This document shows positions 56,246-57,667 of a stretch of DNA of 57,667 nucleotides, piece after piece. Both the position numbers and the translations under genes were made by a program. The notes under the pieces were generated by a model. The model was not told the DNA's origin and did not search any database. It saw only the letters and a list, made by a program, of their open reading frames with translations. Position 1 is the first letter of the stretch; the number at the start of each line of letters is the position of its first letter. Source of the DNA: Clostridia bacterium (GTDB lineage: Bacteria; Bacillota; Clostridia; Lachnospirales; Lachnospiraceae); contig CAJTAT010000011.1 of the NCBI GenBank assembly GCA_910574475.1, positions 41,099-98,765 of the forward strand, written 5' to 3'.

Positions 56246-56473
56246 TTTTCCATCCCTCCTTGTGTTCTAAAAATTGTTAGTGTTCCAGAAAAAATGAATT
56301 ATATTAAGTATATTATCCCGTTTTATATAAGAAATCAAGAGAATATATCAGGGGAGAGGACACATTATATGGGCAATGGTTTGTAAAATAATAAAACGCC
56401 AAGAACTTTTCTGAAAGAGTACAAGCGGTGATTGCATAGGATGTATCACTGCTGGAAGGAGAGGTTATTTGGC
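56246..56473. other. Intergenic region, mostly featureless
   Basis: It should contain the promoter of the minus-strand gene and the leader of the small gene at 56474. I see no clear promoter pair, repeat or RNA structure. Confidence 0.4.
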
Positions 56474-56683
56474 ATGCGAAAACATATTGTGGATTGTCGG
56501 ATTGAGGGGAACATGGCAGATGCTCTAAAAACGGTATATCAGGTGACAAATACATTTTATGTAGAGATGCTGGAGCAAATTTTAGCACGGAGTGTATTGA
56601 CAAAGGAGGAACAGATAGAGTTGATTGATAGAATCATTACTTTTGTACAAAAAAATCAGGATGGAACATATGAAGTAAAGTAA
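56474..56683 (+). CDS. Small 69-aa helical protein of the mobilisation region
   Basis: From ATG 56474, with AAGGAGAGG 9 nt upstream, it reads MRKHIVDCRIEGNMADALKT, then a helix (VTNTFYVEMLEQILARSVLT) and an acidic end. The upstream in-frame ATG at 56432 has no ribosome binding site. Family unknown. It lies before the mobilisation genes and a perfect hairpin. Confidence 0.55.
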   Translation: MRKHIVDCRIEGNMADALKTVYQVTNTFYVEMLEQILARSVLTKEEQIELIDRIITFVQKNQDGTYEVK

Positions 56684-56740
56684 ACGTATTACATATACGG
56701 TTACTTGCAAAGGTATATATAAAATTAAAGTTAATAGTAA

Positions 56741-56769
56741 GAATATGGTATTGGAACAATACCATATTC
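56741..56769. repeat. Perfect 13-bp hairpin upstream of mobC, candidate oriT element
   Basis: GAATATGGTATTG (56741-56753) and CAATACCATATTC (56757-56769) are perfect inverses with a 3-nt loop, 25 bp before the MobC-like gene. Transfer origins often carry an inverted repeat directly upstream of mobC and the relaxase. A transcriptional attenuator is the alternative. Confidence 0.5.
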
Positions 56770-56794
56770 TTAGAGAAGGAGAAAGAGAGAACAG

Positions 56795-57055
56795 ATGAAA
56801 GAGACTACAATTATCTGTAGGTTAAAAGCTACAGAGAAAGAGAAATTGGAATTAGAAGCAGAGAGGCAAGGAGTAACTCTCAGCCAGTTGATTAGGCAAA
56901 GAGTGGTAAATGAAGAGGCAACAAAAGCAGTCAATAAGAATTTGACAGAAATATTGTGTGGGTTAATGACTGAGGTGCGGAGATTAGGGGAAGAAAATCC
57001 TGATATTAATTTACAAAAGATAGAACAGGAGGCGGCAAAGCTATGGGAATTTTGA
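56795..57055 (+). CDS. MobC-like relaxosome accessory protein
   Basis: The 86-aa protein starts KETTIICRLKATEKEKLELE and continues AERQGVTLSQLIRQRV, a ribbon-helix-helix of the MobC/relaxosome type, then a helical tail. Such proteins bind oriT and help the relaxase. Its end overlaps the relaxase start by 13 bp, so the two are coupled. Confidence 0.75.
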   Translation: MKETTIICRLKATEKEKLELEAERQGVTLSQLIRQRVVNEEATKAVNKNLTEILCGLMTEVRRLGEENPDINLQKIEQEAAKLWEF

Positions 57056-57501
57056 AAATAGTAGATAAATCTTATAAGACAAAAGAAGCTTTCTATAATT
57101 TACTCACATACATAGCAAGAAAATCCGTCTATTGTAACGGATATGGTACCAGCCTTGCCAGTGTAGATGCTGTATATTGCGAATTTGATAAAGTGAAAGC
57201 CTGGTGGGGAAAGCAAGAGGAAGGAAGAAGACAGGTCAGACATTTTATTGTGAGCTTCCGGCCAGAGGAATTTTTGGTAGAGGAAATTCTTCCTATAGCA
57301 TGGCAGATAGCTGGATATTATGGAGCGCGCTATCAGGTTTTTTATGGGCTTCACATTGATACAGATTATCCGCATGTACATTTTGCGGTTAATACAGTGA
57401 GCTATGTGGATGGAAAGATGCTGTCAGAAGGTGGAAAGGAGTTTTACGAATTAAAAGCAATAGTAGAAAATATTACAGAAAAGGCAAAGATGGCAGGATA
57501 A
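57043..57501 (+). CDS. Short relaxase with HUH motif
   Basis: The protein is only 152 aa. The metal-binding motif is present: LHIDTDYPHVHFAVNTV has the two His of HxH and one upstream. An early Tyr (NLLTYIARKSVYCNGYGTS) may be the nicking residue. The expected long C-terminal half of most relaxases is missing. The stop lies 55 bp before the IS3-type left end, so either this is a naturally compact relaxase or the 3' part was lost when the IS came in. GGAGG stands 9 nt from the ATG. Confidence 0.75.
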   Translation: MGILKIVDKSYKTKEAFYNLLTYIARKSVYCNGYGTSLASVDAVYCEFDKVKAWWGKQEEGRRQVRHFIVSFRPEEFLVEEILPIAWQIAGYYGARYQVFYGLHIDTDYPHVHFAVNTVSYVDGKMLSEGGKEFYELKAIVENITEKAKMAG

Positions 57502-57556
57502 TAATAAAAACAGGTAATAGAGAGTTACAAAAAGCCGTAGGATATAGAGAATGATA

Positions 57557-57667
57557 TGCTCCCCTTATGGTAGACAGATGAAATAATAAAACTGTCACTA
57601 TAAGGAGGAGCATATTTTATGGGACAACATTCAAAGTACTCTTTTGAAATGAAATTAGATGCCGTTA
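57557..57667 (+). mobile_element. Left end of an IS3-family insertion sequence (partial)
   Basis: The end of the window holds TGCTCCCCTTATGGTAGACAG starting at 57557, which looks like an IS3-type terminal inverted repeat, followed by the start of an OrfA transposase. The right end lies outside the window. ATATGCTCCCCTTATGG (57555-57571) is a near-inverse of 57597-57614, which includes the GGAGGAG ribosome binding site, so transcripts entering from outside would fold and hide it. Confidence 0.7.
57619..57667 (+). CDS. IS3-family transposase OrfA, 5' fragment
   Basis: The first 16 codons read MGQHSKYSFEMKLDAV, the usual start of IS150/IS3-type OrfA with its helix-turn-helix just beginning. AAGGAGGAGC precedes the ATG. 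The window ends here. Confidence 0.75.
   Translation, partial: MGQHSKYSFEMKLDAV

Overview
The window looks like a chromosomal stretch of a gut Lachnospiraceae bacterium (Bacillota, Clostridia). The evidence is a moderately AT-rich sequence, strong AGGAGG-type ribosome binding sites, an AgrA/AgrC-like two-component pair, a LicT/BglG-controlled beta-glucoside PTS, a DUF1848 gene, a release factor 2 gene with the programmed frameshift, and a mobilisable island with a large serine recombinase. No rRNA gene and no CRISPR array is visible. Species cannot be named from the sequence alone.

Layout. (1) 1-2060: a perfect inverted repeat of at least 144 bp per arm, a TnpB-family gene whose three RuvC catalytic positions are all replaced, and a GC-rich, hairpin-rich non-coding stretch directly after it. 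This has the form of a domesticated nuclease-dead TnpB (TldR-like) with its guide RNA, and it sits at the head of a glycan operon. (2) 2061-21155: sixteen co-directional genes for building and decorating a surface glycan or glycoprotein: glycosyltransferases of several folds including a GT-D (DUF1792) enzyme and an RgpF-like protein, three methyltransferases (two FkbM), a radical SAM/SPASM enzyme, a polysaccharide deacetylase, a HAD-like protein and a hexapeptide acetyltransferase. Eleven of the sixteen proteins carry the same small Rossmann-like module at one end, and one protein consists of little else. (3) 21181-25187: TetR and AraC regulators, a MATE exporter and a DUF1848 protein. (4) 25196-28174 (minus): an AgrA/AgrC-like operon with an extra unknown gene.

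(5) 28391-33270: bglG/licT, bglP and bglA with a recognisable RAT antiterminator/terminator pair, and a 275-bp palindromic element between bglP and bglA. (6) 33310-36653: prfB with its +1 frameshift, tRNA-Leu(AAG), lpdA and a decayed stretch. (7) 36654-42277: a mannose-class PTS (EIIB, C, D, A) in one operon with hexulose-6-phosphate synthase-like and isomerase genes and a 2-hydroxyacid dehydrogenase, facing a divergent DeoR regulator. Three phased TTTGCGAT-type repeats lie between them.

(8) 42330-57667: an accessory island. It starts with a serine recombinase that has an extra winged-helix tail. It then holds a three-gene HATPase / STAS-like DUF4325 / PIN cassette, a DUF3990 (ADP-ribosyltransferase-like) pair with the remnant of a second copy, a fragment of an ABC transporter operon cut at both ends, and a family of zinc-ribbon membrane proteins. 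DUF6809 and DUF932 genes, an unrecognised 618-aa protein, a MobC-like protein with a very short relaxase, and the left end of an IS3-family element follow. The strongest candidates for something undescribed are the dead-TnpB/ncRNA unit wired to a glycan operon and the HATPase-STAS-PIN cassette.
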